Shown: positions 24,263-33,557 of the stretch, one piece after another
Layout: each line of letters begins with the position of its first letter
Numbering within the stretch: the first letter of the stretch is position 1
Source of the DNA: Anaerolineales bacterium UBA6055
GTDB taxonomy: Bacteria; Chloroflexota; Anaerolineae; Aggregatilineales; Phototrophicaceae
Direction of reading: 5' to 3'
Assembly (NCBI GenBank): GCA_002428985.1
Contig: DIYL01000015.1
Coordinates: 248,001 to 312,000 of the forward strand
DNA: 64,000 bases
Program-made: the position numbers and the translations under genes
Notes under the pieces: generated by a model
What the model was told of the DNA's origin: nothing
Database searches by the model: none
The model's input: the letters and a program-made list of their open reading frames with translations, nothing else

Positions 24263-26083
24263 ATGGCGGCAATATTTGGTGGCTTACAAGCCGATAATTA
24301 TGATCGACAGTATTCAGACAGTTATCTCTTCAAACGCATTGGCGATTATCTGAAAGCACATCGTCGCGAAGTTGGACTAGGTATCGTCGGGTTCATCGTT
24401 GTTGGTATTGTTGCATCACTACGTCCAGTAATCATCAGCTCTGCAATTGATGATATGGTCGATAACAGCGATTTCCTGACATTTTTATTTGTCGTACTCG
24501 CCATAGTCGCAGTAACTGAATACATCGCAAACTATGCAAGACGACGCTTCACAGTTAGTGTCATTGGTAAAATTGTTGCCATGATGCGTAAGGACTCTTT
24601 CTCAGCAGCAATTGACCGTGACCTCGCATTCTATGACACACATAAGACAGGTAAAATCGTCAGCCGTATCACCAGCGATACGCAAGAATTCGGTGATGTG
24701 ATGTTACTCGGCAGTGATGTTATCTCACAATTCTTATCTGTGATTATCTTACTCGTCGTACTATTCAGCTATTCGATAGAGCTCAGCATTGTTCTTATCC
24801 TAACCATGCCTATGGTTGTATTTGCAGCATTATTCTTTCGTTATCTCGCTCGTATTGTTACGCGCCAAGGGTCACGGGCAATGGCTGTTGTAAATGACAA
24901 TATTCAAGAGAGTGTAACAGGCATCAGTGTAGCAAAAAACTTCCGCCAAGAAGAAATGATTTACACAGAGTTTTCAGCAGTCAACAATCAAAGCTATAGC
25001 ATCAACCTGCGTAAAGGGTTTGTCATTTCAATGGTATTCCCAAGCCTCAACATTTTATCTACCATAGCGGTTGCGATCATTGTTTGGGTGGGTGCAAACT
25101 CTGTGTTTGCAGGTGCAATCACTGCTGGTACATGGTATCTATTCATTCAAGGTGTTGATCGTTTTTGGTTCCCATTCATGAATTTATCCTCATTTTGGAG
25201 TCAATTCCAACAAGGACTGAGTGCTGCTGAGCGTATTTTTGCATTAATTGATGCAGATAACACAGTGAAACAAGTTGATGACAAAAATGTTGTCAACTTG
25301 TCTGGTCATATCGAATTCCAAGATGTGGACTTTTCTTATGTCGCTAATCAACTGATTCTCGACAAATTCAATATTGACATTAAGCCGGGCGAAAGTGTTG
25401 CCTTTGTAGGGCACACAGGAGCTGGTAAAAGTACCGTTGCGAAGCTCATTACACGTTTCTATGAATTCCAAAGCGGGCAAATTTTAATTGACGGAGATGA
25501 TATACGCTCGTTTGATATTCAATCTTACCGTTCAAAACTAGGCATTGTCCCCCAACAACCATTCCTATTTAGCGGCACTGTCCTTGAGAATATTCGTTAT
25601 GGTCGTCCTGATGCAACTGAAAAAGAAATTATGGATATTTCTATGAGCATTGGTGATGGAGAATGGTTGGAAAGCCTACCAGAAGGTTTACAGACAGATG
25701 TTGGTGAACGTGGTGCCCGATTAAGTATGGGGCAACGTCAATTGGTCAGTTTGTTACGAGTTATGGTACAAAAGCCGTCTATCTTTATTTTGGACGAGGC
25801 AACCGCAAGTATCGACCCTTTCACAGAAACTCAAATACAGGAAGCAATCGACCTCATCTTATCACGTTCAACGTCGATCCTCATTGCACATAGACTTAGT
25901 ACAGTGCGTAGTGCAGACCGCATCATTGTGTTGAGTAATGGTGCAATTATCGAAGAAGGTAGCCATGACCAACTCATGGAAACCGACGGACACTATGCAG
26001 AGCTTTATAATACATACTTCCGTCATCAATCTCTCAGTTATGTTGAGAATGCGAGAGAAATGTTCTCTCAAGCTGGTGACTAA
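24263..26083 (+). CDS. ABC exporter half-transporter (consensus Walker B subunit)
   Basis: A 606-aa protein with an N-terminal cytoplasmic segment, six helices (about 35-330) and an ATPase domain with Walker A GHTGAGKST, Walker B FILDEATASID (canonical Glu) and a signature altered from LSGGQ to LSMGQRQL. Combined with the preceding protein this gives one full ATP site (its own Walker motifs plus the partner's LSGGQ) and one degenerate site (the partner's Asp plus LSMGQ), exactly as in heterodimeric exporters of the TM287/288 or BmrCD type. Ribosome site AGGAG lies at the end of the preceding gene. The operon ends at the hairpin near 26114. Confidence 0.93.
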   Translation: MAAIFGGLQADNYDRQYSDSYLFKRIGDYLKAHRREVGLGIVGFIVVGIVASLRPVIISSAIDDMVDNSDFLTFLFVVLAIVAVTEYIANYARRRFTVSVIGKIVAMMRKDSFSAAIDRDLAFYDTHKTGKIVSRITSDTQEFGDVMLLGSDVISQFLSVIILLVVLFSYSIELSIVLILTMPMVVFAALFFRYLARIVTRQGSRAMAVVNDNIQESVTGISVAKNFRQEEMIYTEFSAVNNQSYSINLRKGFVISMVFPSLNILSTIAVAIIVWVGANSVFAGAITAGTWYLFIQGVDRFWFPFMNLSSFWSQFQQGLSAAERIFALIDADNTVKQVDDKNVVNLSGHIEFQDVDFSYVANQLILDKFNIDIKPGESVAFVGHTGAGKSTVAKLITRFYEFQSGQILIDGDDIRSFDIQSYRSKLGIVPQQPFLFSGTVLENIRYGRPDATEKEIMDISMSIGDGEWLESLPEGLQTDVGERGARLSMGQRQLVSLLRVMVQKPSIFILDEATASIDPFTETQIQEAIDLILSRSTSILIAHRLSTVRSADRIIVLSNGAIIEEGSHDQLMETDGHYAELYNTYFRHQSLSYVENAREMFSQAGD

Positions 26084-26113
26084 TACCAAACATCCATAAC
26101 ACAGTATCCAAGC

Positions 26114-26151
26114 GGGGCAAATCACACTATACTAGAAGTGTTGTTTGCCCC
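26114..26151 (+). terminator. Strong hairpin after the ABC exporter operon
   Basis: Outer arms GGGGCAAA (26114-26121) and TTTGCCCC (26144-26151), a 2x2 internal loop, inner arms ACACT (26124-26128) and AGTGT (26137-26141), and an 8-base loop. There is no T run after it, so it may act as an mRNA 3' end or processing structure, not as a classical terminator. The rest of the 115-base gap holds a C4/G4-bracketed sequence at 26148-26163 and the ribosome site AAGG for the next gene. Confidence 0.5.
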
Positions 26152-26198
26152 TAATTGTTGGGGGACTTGGCTGAACACAAAGAAGGTATACTGTTGCT

Positions 26199-28793
26199 AT
26201 GCAGGAACGCATCATAAAACTCACTCAACGACTACTCCCACTCCTTGACCGATTTTTCACAGGTTTAGAGTGGTTTGTCAAGCAAATCATACGTGTTTGG
26301 GTTTGGTTCAACTCACTGAATATCCCACTGACCCCGCTCCAATGGATCTTATTGTTTTATGTAATCTTCGGTATCGCTTATACAACTTCAACACCTGTGT
26401 TCGAAGCCAATGACGAAATCTGGCATTTCGGATATGTGCAATATGTCCGAGAAACCGGAGAAATTCCAGTTCAAGTCTTCGATGGCACGGAAACCGTATA
26501 CGAGCAACATGGTAGCCAACCACCCTTATATTATGGGCTCATGGCATTGCTCACATCACCCTTTCCTATAGATGATGTAGGCGACTATCGAACCCTCAAC
26601 CCACATGTAACTCGCGATCAACCCGATTCGTTCGGCAACAAAAACCTTGTCATCCATGATGAATCTCGCCCGATGTTCGAAGGCACAAGCTTAGCAGTCC
26701 ACATTATTCGGGTTATTGGGCTTGTATTGGGTGCAGTCACGATTTTTACTGTCTATGAAATCAGTCGATTTATCGCACCACATCGCCCAACAGTTGCCTT
26801 TGTTGCAACAGCGCTGACCGGACTCAATCCGATGTTCATATTTGTGAGTGCATCGGTCAATAACGATACACTTGCCATGACACTCAATGGCATTATCATT
26901 TTGTTGATGCTACGCACAATGCGCGACGGGTTTGACATTCGTAAAACCATGATTATTGCGTTCATCTTAGGCTTGACCGCGATTACAAAACTGACATCTC
27001 TTGTTTTAGTGCCTGTACTTATCGGAGCAGGATTATTTACATATCGTAAGACGAAAGACCGTAACGGACTTCTTGTATTTTTGGTTGTCCTCGGCATATT
27101 TTTTGCCGGTCTGTCGGGCTGGTGGTATGTCCGTAATATGCAACTTTATGGCGAGTTATTTGGCCTCCATACCATGGCAAACATTGCAGGTACACGTGGC
27201 GTAACTTTCAATCTGATCACATTACTGACTGAATATCAACAATTCCGTATGTCATACTGGGGTCTTTTCGGCTCGATGAATATCCAGATTGTTGCTATTT
27301 TTTATATGCTTGTCGACCTAATTACGTTCTTTAGTGTGCTTGGTTGCGTTTTCTTATTACTCCAACTCATCGCAATCAGTGATCTAGCCTACGCGCGGTA
27401 CGAATTATCAAACTTAACCGCATTGATTAGCATACTCATGATTTTATGGTTTGGTGTCTTGTATTTCAGCACATTGACTAATGCATCTGATGGGCGAATT
27501 TTGTTTCCACTAATTACGGCAATTAGTCCGCTTATTGCTGTTGGATTTGTTGAAATGGTTTGGTGGGTAGTCTTCTCATTACGTCCGCCAAATCTTGAAT
27601 TCGTCCGTGCAGGCGATGCTGTCCCCAAGCCACTCCTAGATGAAGCGATGCTTTGGCCTTTGCGTATTTTAGGGATTATCACTTTGCTAACCCCGTTTAC
27701 AGTCATCGCAACACAATACGTTGCGCCAACACCAGTAATTGATCTACCTGCCACGGTTAAGCCTGTGTATGCAGAATTTGGCGATGTTGCACTAGTCGGT
27801 TATGAACATATTGATCGCCGTTATATTCCAGGTGAGGATGTAAATGTCACCCTTTATTGGGAGGTTCTCGAACAATCGGAACGTGACAACAGTATATTTT
27901 TATCTTTAATTGACGATAACCTACAAGAGATTGGGCGCTACTCTAGTTATCCTGGTGCAGGAACATTACGGACATCAACATGGGAAATTGGTCAAATTTA
28001 CCCTGACCAATACGTCGTTGGCATAGACCAAGGTGCATTTGGACGGTATCCATTTGACATACAAATTGAATGGGAAAACCTCGAAATTGACCAGTCAATA
28101 TCAGCAACAAGTGCAGAAGGTGACTCTATCGCCCCAGTATTACTCGATATAGGTGCAATCGTCTCCTTGCGGGTGGAAAGTACCCCCCAAGGGTTTGCTG
28201 AAATCTTACCTGAGTCGCAACCAACTTTCGAACAAATGATACGCCTACGTGAGTTTTTGATTGACAATGAACACAATGAAGTCGTTTTACACTGGCAAGC
28301 CGATTCTACACCAGATGATAGTTACACCGTCTTCGCACACGTATTGGATGAAGATAATAATATTGTCGCTCAATCCGATGCCCCACCACGCCTACCAACT
28401 GAATATTGGCGTTGGGGTGAAAGCTATTTAACGTATCACAATTTCCCCGAAGATATAGACTTACTAGACTATCGCATTATTGTGGGTTGGTATCTCAATG
28501 ACGGTAAATTCTTCGATCGGCTCGAATACCCAACTGTAATTGACGAAGAAGAAGTCTTCCTTGACTCCTTTGAAATACCGTGGGATCTTGCGTATCAGGT
28601 TTTTGAGTTGACTGCTGAAGTGACTCCAGAAGCGACAGATGAAGCTGATGAGTTTGAAACTCCAGAAGCCCGTCGCCAACCCGTCTCCGGCACAGGCGAG
28701 GCAACTGATGAACCAGATGCAACTGATACAGACAAAGAGAATGAGTCGGCCGAAATTAATGAAGCCGAAGCAACTGAAGAAACTAGCGACTAG
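26199..28793 (+). CDS. GT-C-like membrane glycosyltransferase with two C-terminal beta modules and acidic tail
   Basis: An 864-aa integral membrane protein. After an amphipathic N-terminus and a first helix (about 48-64) the first outer loop carries FEANDEIWHFGYVQYVRETG, the acidic motif expected of GT-C transferases (GT39/ArnT-like layout). About ten helices run to residue 510. Two beta-rich segments follow: about 525-640 (FGDVALVGYEHIDRRYIPGEDVNVTLYWEV) and about 655-800 (HNEVVLHWQADSTPDDSYTVFAHVLDEDNNIVAQSDAPPRLPTEYWRWGE). The last 65 residues are a low-complexity Glu/Thr/Asp tail. The sugar and acceptor are unknown. Terminated by the hairpin at 28803, it converges with another GT-C gene. 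Confidence 0.72.
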   Translation: MQERIIKLTQRLLPLLDRFFTGLEWFVKQIIRVWVWFNSLNIPLTPLQWILLFYVIFGIAYTTSTPVFEANDEIWHFGYVQYVRETGEIPVQVFDGTETVYEQHGSQPPLYYGLMALLTSPFPIDDVGDYRTLNPHVTRDQPDSFGNKNLVIHDESRPMFEGTSLAVHIIRVIGLVLGAVTIFTVYEISRFIAPHRPTVAFVATALTGLNPMFIFVSASVNNDTLAMTLNGIIILLMLRTMRDGFDIRKTMIIAFILGLTAITKLTSLVLVPVLIGAGLFTYRKTKDRNGLLVFLVVLGIFFAGLSGWWYVRNMQLYGELFGLHTMANIAGTRGVTFNLITLLTEYQQFRMSYWGLFGSMNIQIVAIFYMLVDLITFFSVLGCVFLLLQLIAISDLAYARYELSNLTALISILMILWFGVLYFSTLTNASDGRILFPLITAISPLIAVGFVEMVWWVVFSLRPPNLEFVRAGDAVPKPLLDEAMLWPLRILGIITLLTPFTVIATQYVAPTPVIDLPATVKPVYAEFGDVALVGYEHIDRRYIPGEDVNVTLYWEVLEQSERDNSIFLSLIDDNLQEIGRYSSYPGAGTLRTSTWEIGQIYPDQYVVGIDQGAFGRYPFDIQIEWENLEIDQSISATSAEGDSIAPVLLDIGAIVSLRVESTPQGFAEILPESQPTFEQMIRLREFLIDNEHNEVVLHWQADSTPDDSYTVFAHVLDEDNNIVAQSDAPPRLPTEYWRWGESYLTYHNFPEDIDLLDYRIIVGWYLNDGKFFDRLEYPTVIDEEEVFLDSFEIPWDLAYQVFELTAEVTPEATDEADEFETPEARRQPVSGTGEATDEPDATDTDKENESAEINEAEATEETSD

Positions 28794-28802
28794 ACTAAAC
28801 AT

Positions 28803-28830
28803 ACAGGTGGCACAAAATGTCATCTGTTTT
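28803..28830 (+). terminator. Rho-independent terminator between convergent GT-C genes
   Basis: A 10-base stem with two G-U pairs (arms 28803-28812 and 28818-28827), a CAAAA loop, then TTTT (28827-28830). It overlaps the last codons of the minus-strand gene. Confidence 0.7.
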
Positions 28831-30766
28831 CATCTAAAACAATTTCAGCATATTGCCCCGCCGGATTACCCAGTTCATCAAGTACTTCAGCATTAAAGAA
28901 TTGCCCGACAAGTTTGCCCGTGCCAAGTTGATACATACTTACCCGTAGTGTTGAGGTGTTTGACTCCAAAGGCAGAGCCCCCCAAGTTATCAATCGGTCA
29001 TCTTCACACCAATGGCGACCATGCCAGAATGTCTTATCTAATTGCGCCACACGATTCCCATTGGCATCAAATGATTGAGCAGAATATTGATAATCTGCAC
29101 CTTTTGTTTGCTGGGGTAATTGCCATTCGAGATAAACTTTGCTATCTGATAATGCATATCCAGTCAACTGCACCGCATTATCAAATAATATAGGATCAAT
29201 TGGATTTATAGATGCGACAGCCCAATTCGGTGTAGTATCCCATTCGTACACAACAAAGCCGTTATCCCCTATGCGTGTATCAAATTGAACAGGTTGATCT
29301 GTCTGATACAAATTTGCGACAGGATCAGCAGGTGCATCCGGTGCAATCACGACATCAAAGGGTTGCGCCGGAAACACCGCATAGCCATCGCCGATCATCG
29401 TTCGAACACATGCAACATCATCCCACAGCAATGTATCCCAAACAGCAACTTCATGATGTAAATTCCAAGCCATACCCTGACTAATCACTAAAACATCATC
29501 ACTGTCTTTTAAATCATCATGGAGTTCGTTCAAATCAGCGATTGGGGTTGTAAATCCTGGGTACGGTACGTGATTAATTTCCAAGAAATCTAACGTGCGA
29601 TGCCAAGTTACAATTTGTGAGGCGACAAGGACAACGCCAATGAATATTCCAAAAGTCCATGTAATCCGACTTTGGCTCATCACCCACGCTGCGCCAACAC
29701 CAACAATTAACATCATTGCAGGAATCGATGGGATAAAATAATGAATATATACAGGAGTCCAATTAGGTATCAGTGCAATCTGTGGCAAAAATGCCCAACA
29801 ACATAGGAATACAAGCAATCGCAAATTAGTTTTGAAAACAATCACGATGCCTAACAACATTATAGCGGTCATTACAAAACCAGCAAATACAAAGGGTTGA
29901 TATGTCACTTGCAAATTTGTCTGCTGATCAGGCGCGACCCAAGTCTCTAATCCATATCCCGAAGACAAAAACACGGTATCCACAACAGATTTAGCAGTCA
30001 GGCTGATGCCATCAGATGCAGTAGACCGTCCAGCAGCATCCGTTATTCGGGTCGGATCAGTTTCTAATGTTTGCGTCAAACCTAATAAATATGGTGAGAT
30101 AGTCAAAACACATAAGACAAGCGACACAAACAACGCCCGCCAGTAAATTTGATTACGCCCCACCCATAAGATTATCAAAATAATCGGGGTTAACGCCCAA
30201 GCTGCAAAATGAATCTGAAAGGCAAATAATAGGATGGGTACAGCGAAAATCTGCGCCAATATTTTTGATCGACTGCGCTGTTGAATTTCATAAAAGCCGT
30301 ACAATAACAAGAATATACCTAGCAAAATAAAAGGCGTGTGGAAATCTTGAGCCCAAATTTTACGACTGAATAACACTGCCCACGGGTTCACCGCATACAA
30401 TATACCTGCGACAATACCAACAACTAGCCCAAAATAACGATGAGCAATAAGCCATAACAATCCGACACCAACTACATTGAGCAACATCACAAAGTGTATC
30501 GCTGTATTTGGATCTGAGGATATACTAAACGGTATCGCCATCACATAGACGCTTGTTGGTGGATTAGGAATCCCAGTTGACGACAAAATCCCGGTTATGG
30601 GAAACCGTTCACCATCAGCCATTTCTAACGCTAACGTCGCTAGCATTGCATCATCATGAAAATATTCAACAATACCTGCCCGCCCCAATCGCATCCAGCC
30701 AGCCAATAGTAAAATCCCGATTAATATCAGACTATCTCGACGCTTGATCGGTGTTATGGTTGGCAT
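28820..30766 (-). CDS. GT39/ArnT-like membrane glycosyltransferase
   Basis: A 648-aa protein with a first helix at about residues 11-27 and then VEYFHDDAMLATLALEMADGE. This places Asp-Asp in the first outer loop as in GT39/ArnT-type enzymes that use polyprenyl-phosphate sugars. About eleven helices extend to residue 395, including the motif GILYAVNPWAVLFSRKIWAQ that recurs in the family. The C-terminal part has an alpha/beta segment and, from about 545, a short copy of the beta module (FDNAVQLTGYALSDSKVYLEWQLPQQ, DYQYSAQSFDANGNRVAQLD). It overlaps the 900-aa gene upstream by 13 bases, so the two are coupled. Acceptor unknown. Confidence 0.8.
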   Translation of the reverse strand: MPTITPIKRRDSLILIGILLLAGWMRLGRAGIVEYFHDDAMLATLALEMADGERFPITGILSSTGIPNPPTSVYVMAIPFSISSDPNTAIHFVMLLNVVGVGLLWLIAHRYFGLVVGIVAGILYAVNPWAVLFSRKIWAQDFHTPFILLGIFLLLYGFYEIQQRSRSKILAQIFAVPILLFAFQIHFAAWALTPIILIILWVGRNQIYWRALFVSLVLCVLTISPYLLGLTQTLETDPTRITDAAGRSTASDGISLTAKSVVDTVFLSSGYGLETWVAPDQQTNLQVTYQPFVFAGFVMTAIMLLGIVIVFKTNLRLLVFLCCWAFLPQIALIPNWTPVYIHYFIPSIPAMMLIVGVGAAWVMSQSRITWTFGIFIGVVLVASQIVTWHRTLDFLEINHVPYPGFTTPIADLNELHDDLKDSDDVLVISQGMAWNLHHEVAVWDTLLWDDVACVRTMIGDGYAVFPAQPFDVVIAPDAPADPVANLYQTDQPVQFDTRIGDNGFVVYEWDTTPNWAVASINPIDPILFDNAVQLTGYALSDSKVYLEWQLPQQTKGADYQYSAQSFDANGNRVAQLDKTFWHGRHWCEDDRLITWGALPLESNTSTLRVSMYQLGTGKLVGQFFNAEVLDELGNPAGQYAEIVLDENR

Positions 30767-33456
30767 ATTGTGTCCTCGATTGACATATTGACATGATCAG
30801 ACTGTTCAGTATCTGAGGTAACGAGCACACGTGTATTATTAGCGGGATTATACAGACCTATGCGAATTTCAGTAATGTCGTCATCATAAGGCAACATGAC
30901 ATTATCATTTAAAACTTGACCTTCGCGCCATAGTGACATCGGATAGAAGCCACTCAGTGGAAACACATCAGATTGCTGGATAATCTCACCCTTTTCATCA
31001 AGACCATGAGCGAATAATTTATAGTCATTTGGTATGGATGTCAAAACCTGCCACCATAAATCCAATGCGTAGTTTGTTTCGTCATGGCTCACACCAATAC
31101 AAAGTAACCGCAACATATCCGTAAATTGTCTATTGGAAGTAGTCCCATCATACAGTTGTTCAGGCACATCAATTCGTATAACATCCGGTAACAAAACACG
31201 GTCTTGCCCGTCATTTAAGGTTGTTTTGTAAGCACCCTCAGGCTCAACGCGCTCAAGTTGAACCATAATTTGCCCGACATATGGCGGTACATCCTCAAAT
31301 AAATCCAAATTATGTTTGTCAGACATGAATTGTTCTATAGATAGATCACTCAGTTTACCACCTTCAAATTCAAATGGTTGGCTTACTCCCCAAGATTCAG
31401 TGACAGGCAAATTAACAAGCTGAACAATCGGACGATAGCGAGCAGTAGTAGATTCTTCAATACGCCAATATAAGCGAATACCCAATGGATTGTCTGACGA
31501 AATTGACTCCTTATCTAATGTATAACCAACAAGTGTCACAACATCATCAAACGTTACATTGACTTCGGATTGCATATAATAAGGGTCGTCAGGCGACGAT
31601 TGAATTCTAAATACATTTGACTGGAGCCATATCATGTTAAATATAGCAAACGCAGTTATTGACAAACTTATGACGATAAACATCCGCGCAGATATAGGTT
31701 GCCAAAGATGGTCGTTTATCACAGAGATTGGTTTGCTTCGCCAGATTAAAATCACACATCCGATCACTGTTAATATTGTGATGATCGTTGCGATATGTTG
31801 TATAGGTGTACCAACATAATCCAAGCGAATCGTGTGCTCACCTTCCAGGATACGTAATCCCATCAAACCAAACCGTTCACCTATTTCAATTTGAATGGGT
31901 TCACCATTTAGAGTTATCTGCCAACCGGGGAAATAAAACTGTCGAAACCGCATCAACAAACCATCTTGCGTGTTATTCACACGAATTTCGTTATCACTGA
32001 TATGCTCATAACTGATTCTATCCGCTTTTTGACGATAGTCCGACTCAAGGAATCGAATACGATACGGATAGTCAATGTAGCTCTCGGCATCGGGTGGCAT
32101 ATCAAAACGAGGGGCATCACCCCAAACTGGCTCATATTCATTGTATGCTGTCGTTCCCCAGTTATTCTCTCGGAACTCCATCTCGATCTCGTCTAGGGCT
32201 GATAAGTTTTCCCATATAACATCATCATCACGTGGATGCATTACAGGCAATGCTTGAGCAATAACGACTGAGGATAATACGACACCAACCACTAGATGCC
32301 AACGACGTGGCAATAACAACAAACTCGAAGCTCCCAGTAATGCAATAAATACAGTTCCCACGCGCAAAATCCGTTCAGGAAACCGTAAATTACGAAAGCT
32401 AGGTATGAGTAACCAGACATCCAACGATGGTTCTGATGCAAGAAAAACAGCGAACCCCAATCCAAGTAGCAGTACAATTGCTAGCAAAATTCGACGATGC
32501 CATAATAAAGCAACAAACCCGATAACACTCAACACACCACCAACTAACCCAAGCGTGCGTGACATGATTAGCGTCGCATCTGTTCCATCAACAATTTGGG
32601 GTATCGCAAAAATCTCTGATAAAGTGCCAAAACGTGCTTGTAAAAACGCAATCGTATCAGGCAGTTCACCAGCAATACGTACATACTGTAACTCAGTAAA
32701 CACAGGAATTAAGAATATCGCCGATAATCCAGCACTAATTGCAAGCCCACCACCCAAGTAAATCCAGCGTTGGATAATTTCACGGATAGATTTCAATGAC
32801 ATTGGCGCAATAAAACAGAATGGTGCTACAAATATCGCTGTCATATAGGTTGTTGGCGTATGTGATAGTACAATCCCTGTAAATGGGATAGCTATCCACA
32901 GACTATTACGCCAAGACGGGTACTTGGTTGTCCGGACAATCCCGTAAAACACATAAGGAATAAACGAGGTAGCAACAATTTGTGCGAGACTTCCCTGCCA
33001 CCAAAATTCATAGAATCGTGATGGGGCATATACCCACAATACACAAGCAACCAGTGCTAACCGAACTGACAGAAACGTCCGTGCAAGCCGATAAACCCCG
33101 ACACTACCTATCATCCACGCGAATGCATTTGTCAAATTATAAGCTGTAACAACATCAAAACCGAGTAGGTGAAACCAAGCTCCGATATGGGTTGCCCCAG
33201 GTGCATAAAAATTAAACACAGGATAGCCATATCCCATATGGAAATAACTCACCCAACGCGGATACAAATTCCCATCTTGAATCAACTCAGCCAACGCAAA
33301 AATACGATGCGCATGGAACGGTGCATCAGCGCCATTTGCTAGTCCAACACCAAACGTTGGCAAAATCCCAATGATTGGAATCACAATTGCCAGCAGTAAG
33401 CCATAGTCGATTGTATTCAGAAGTTTATGGAATCTGTCCTTCATGACACCCTGCAT
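30754..33456 (-). CDS. Large membrane protein of the PTPS-related/GT-C type with C-terminal beta modules
   Basis: A 900-aa protein with about 13 helices up to residue 560. Its N-terminal half (NGADAPFHAHRIFALAELIQDGNLYPRWVSYFHMGYGYPVFNFYAP) matches the 6-pyruvoyl-tetrahydropterin-synthase-related membrane domain, a GT-C-like family without proven substrate. A beta segment with FYFPGWQITLNGEPI (about 505-540) resembles YfhO-type proteins. After the last helix come two copies of the cluster's beta module (VGYTLDKESISSDNPLGIRLYWRIEE; NDYKLFAHGLDEKGEIIQQSDVFPLSGFYPMSLWREGQ). An alternative ATG at 33444, preceded by AGGG, would shorten it by 4 residues. It is first in a two-gene operon with the GT39-like gene. 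Confidence 0.72.
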   Translation of the reverse strand: MQGVMKDRFHKLLNTIDYGLLLAIVIPIIGILPTFGVGLANGADAPFHAHRIFALAELIQDGNLYPRWVSYFHMGYGYPVFNFYAPGATHIGAWFHLLGFDVVTAYNLTNAFAWMIGSVGVYRLARTFLSVRLALVACVLWVYAPSRFYEFWWQGSLAQIVATSFIPYVFYGIVRTTKYPSWRNSLWIAIPFTGIVLSHTPTTYMTAIFVAPFCFIAPMSLKSIREIIQRWIYLGGGLAISAGLSAIFLIPVFTELQYVRIAGELPDTIAFLQARFGTLSEIFAIPQIVDGTDATLIMSRTLGLVGGVLSVIGFVALLWHRRILLAIVLLLGLGFAVFLASEPSLDVWLLIPSFRNLRFPERILRVGTVFIALLGASSLLLLPRRWHLVVGVVLSSVVIAQALPVMHPRDDDVIWENLSALDEIEMEFRENNWGTTAYNEYEPVWGDAPRFDMPPDAESYIDYPYRIRFLESDYRQKADRISYEHISDNEIRVNNTQDGLLMRFRQFYFPGWQITLNGEPIQIEIGERFGLMGLRILEGEHTIRLDYVGTPIQHIATIITILTVIGCVILIWRSKPISVINDHLWQPISARMFIVISLSITAFAIFNMIWLQSNVFRIQSSPDDPYYMQSEVNVTFDDVVTLVGYTLDKESISSDNPLGIRLYWRIEESTTARYRPIVQLVNLPVTESWGVSQPFEFEGGKLSDLSIEQFMSDKHNLDLFEDVPPYVGQIMVQLERVEPEGAYKTTLNDGQDRVLLPDVIRIDVPEQLYDGTTSNRQFTDMLRLLCIGVSHDETNYALDLWWQVLTSIPNDYKLFAHGLDEKGEIIQQSDVFPLSGFYPMSLWREGQVLNDNVMLPYDDDITEIRIGLYNPANNTRVLVTSDTEQSDHVNMSIEDTICQP

Positions 33457-33493
33457 ATCGTCGAATAACGGCGCAAAAGTATAACAGGGTGTC
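33445..33493. repeat. GACACCCTG/CAGGGTGTC inverted repeat across promoter and start codon
   Basis: Perfect 9-base arms at 33445-33453 and 33485-33493, 31 bases apart. The first arm touches the ATGs at 33456 and 33444; the second lies in the spacer of the predicted promoter. Both arms are flanked by CATATC or its complement. It is probably a pair of operator half-sites. If transcription began upstream of the distal arm, the repeat could instead fold and hide the ribosome site. Confidence 0.5.
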
Positions 33494-33506
33494 TGATATG
33501 TGACAA
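33478..33506 (-). promoter_or_regulatory. Predicted promoter of the 900-aa/GT39 membrane protein operon
   Basis: On the minus strand TTGTCA (33501-33506, five of six consensus bases) and TATACT (33478-33483, five of six) are spaced by exactly 17 bases. Transcription would begin near 33471, about 15 bases before the first ATG. A hairpin with arms GGTATAA (33523-33529) and TTATACC (33543-33549) just upstream lies downstream of the thiolase gene and may end its transcript. Confidence 0.6.
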
Positions 33507-33557
33507 TGATTTTTTACTAGGAGGTATAAAGGTGATGTTATCTTATACCAACAGCCA

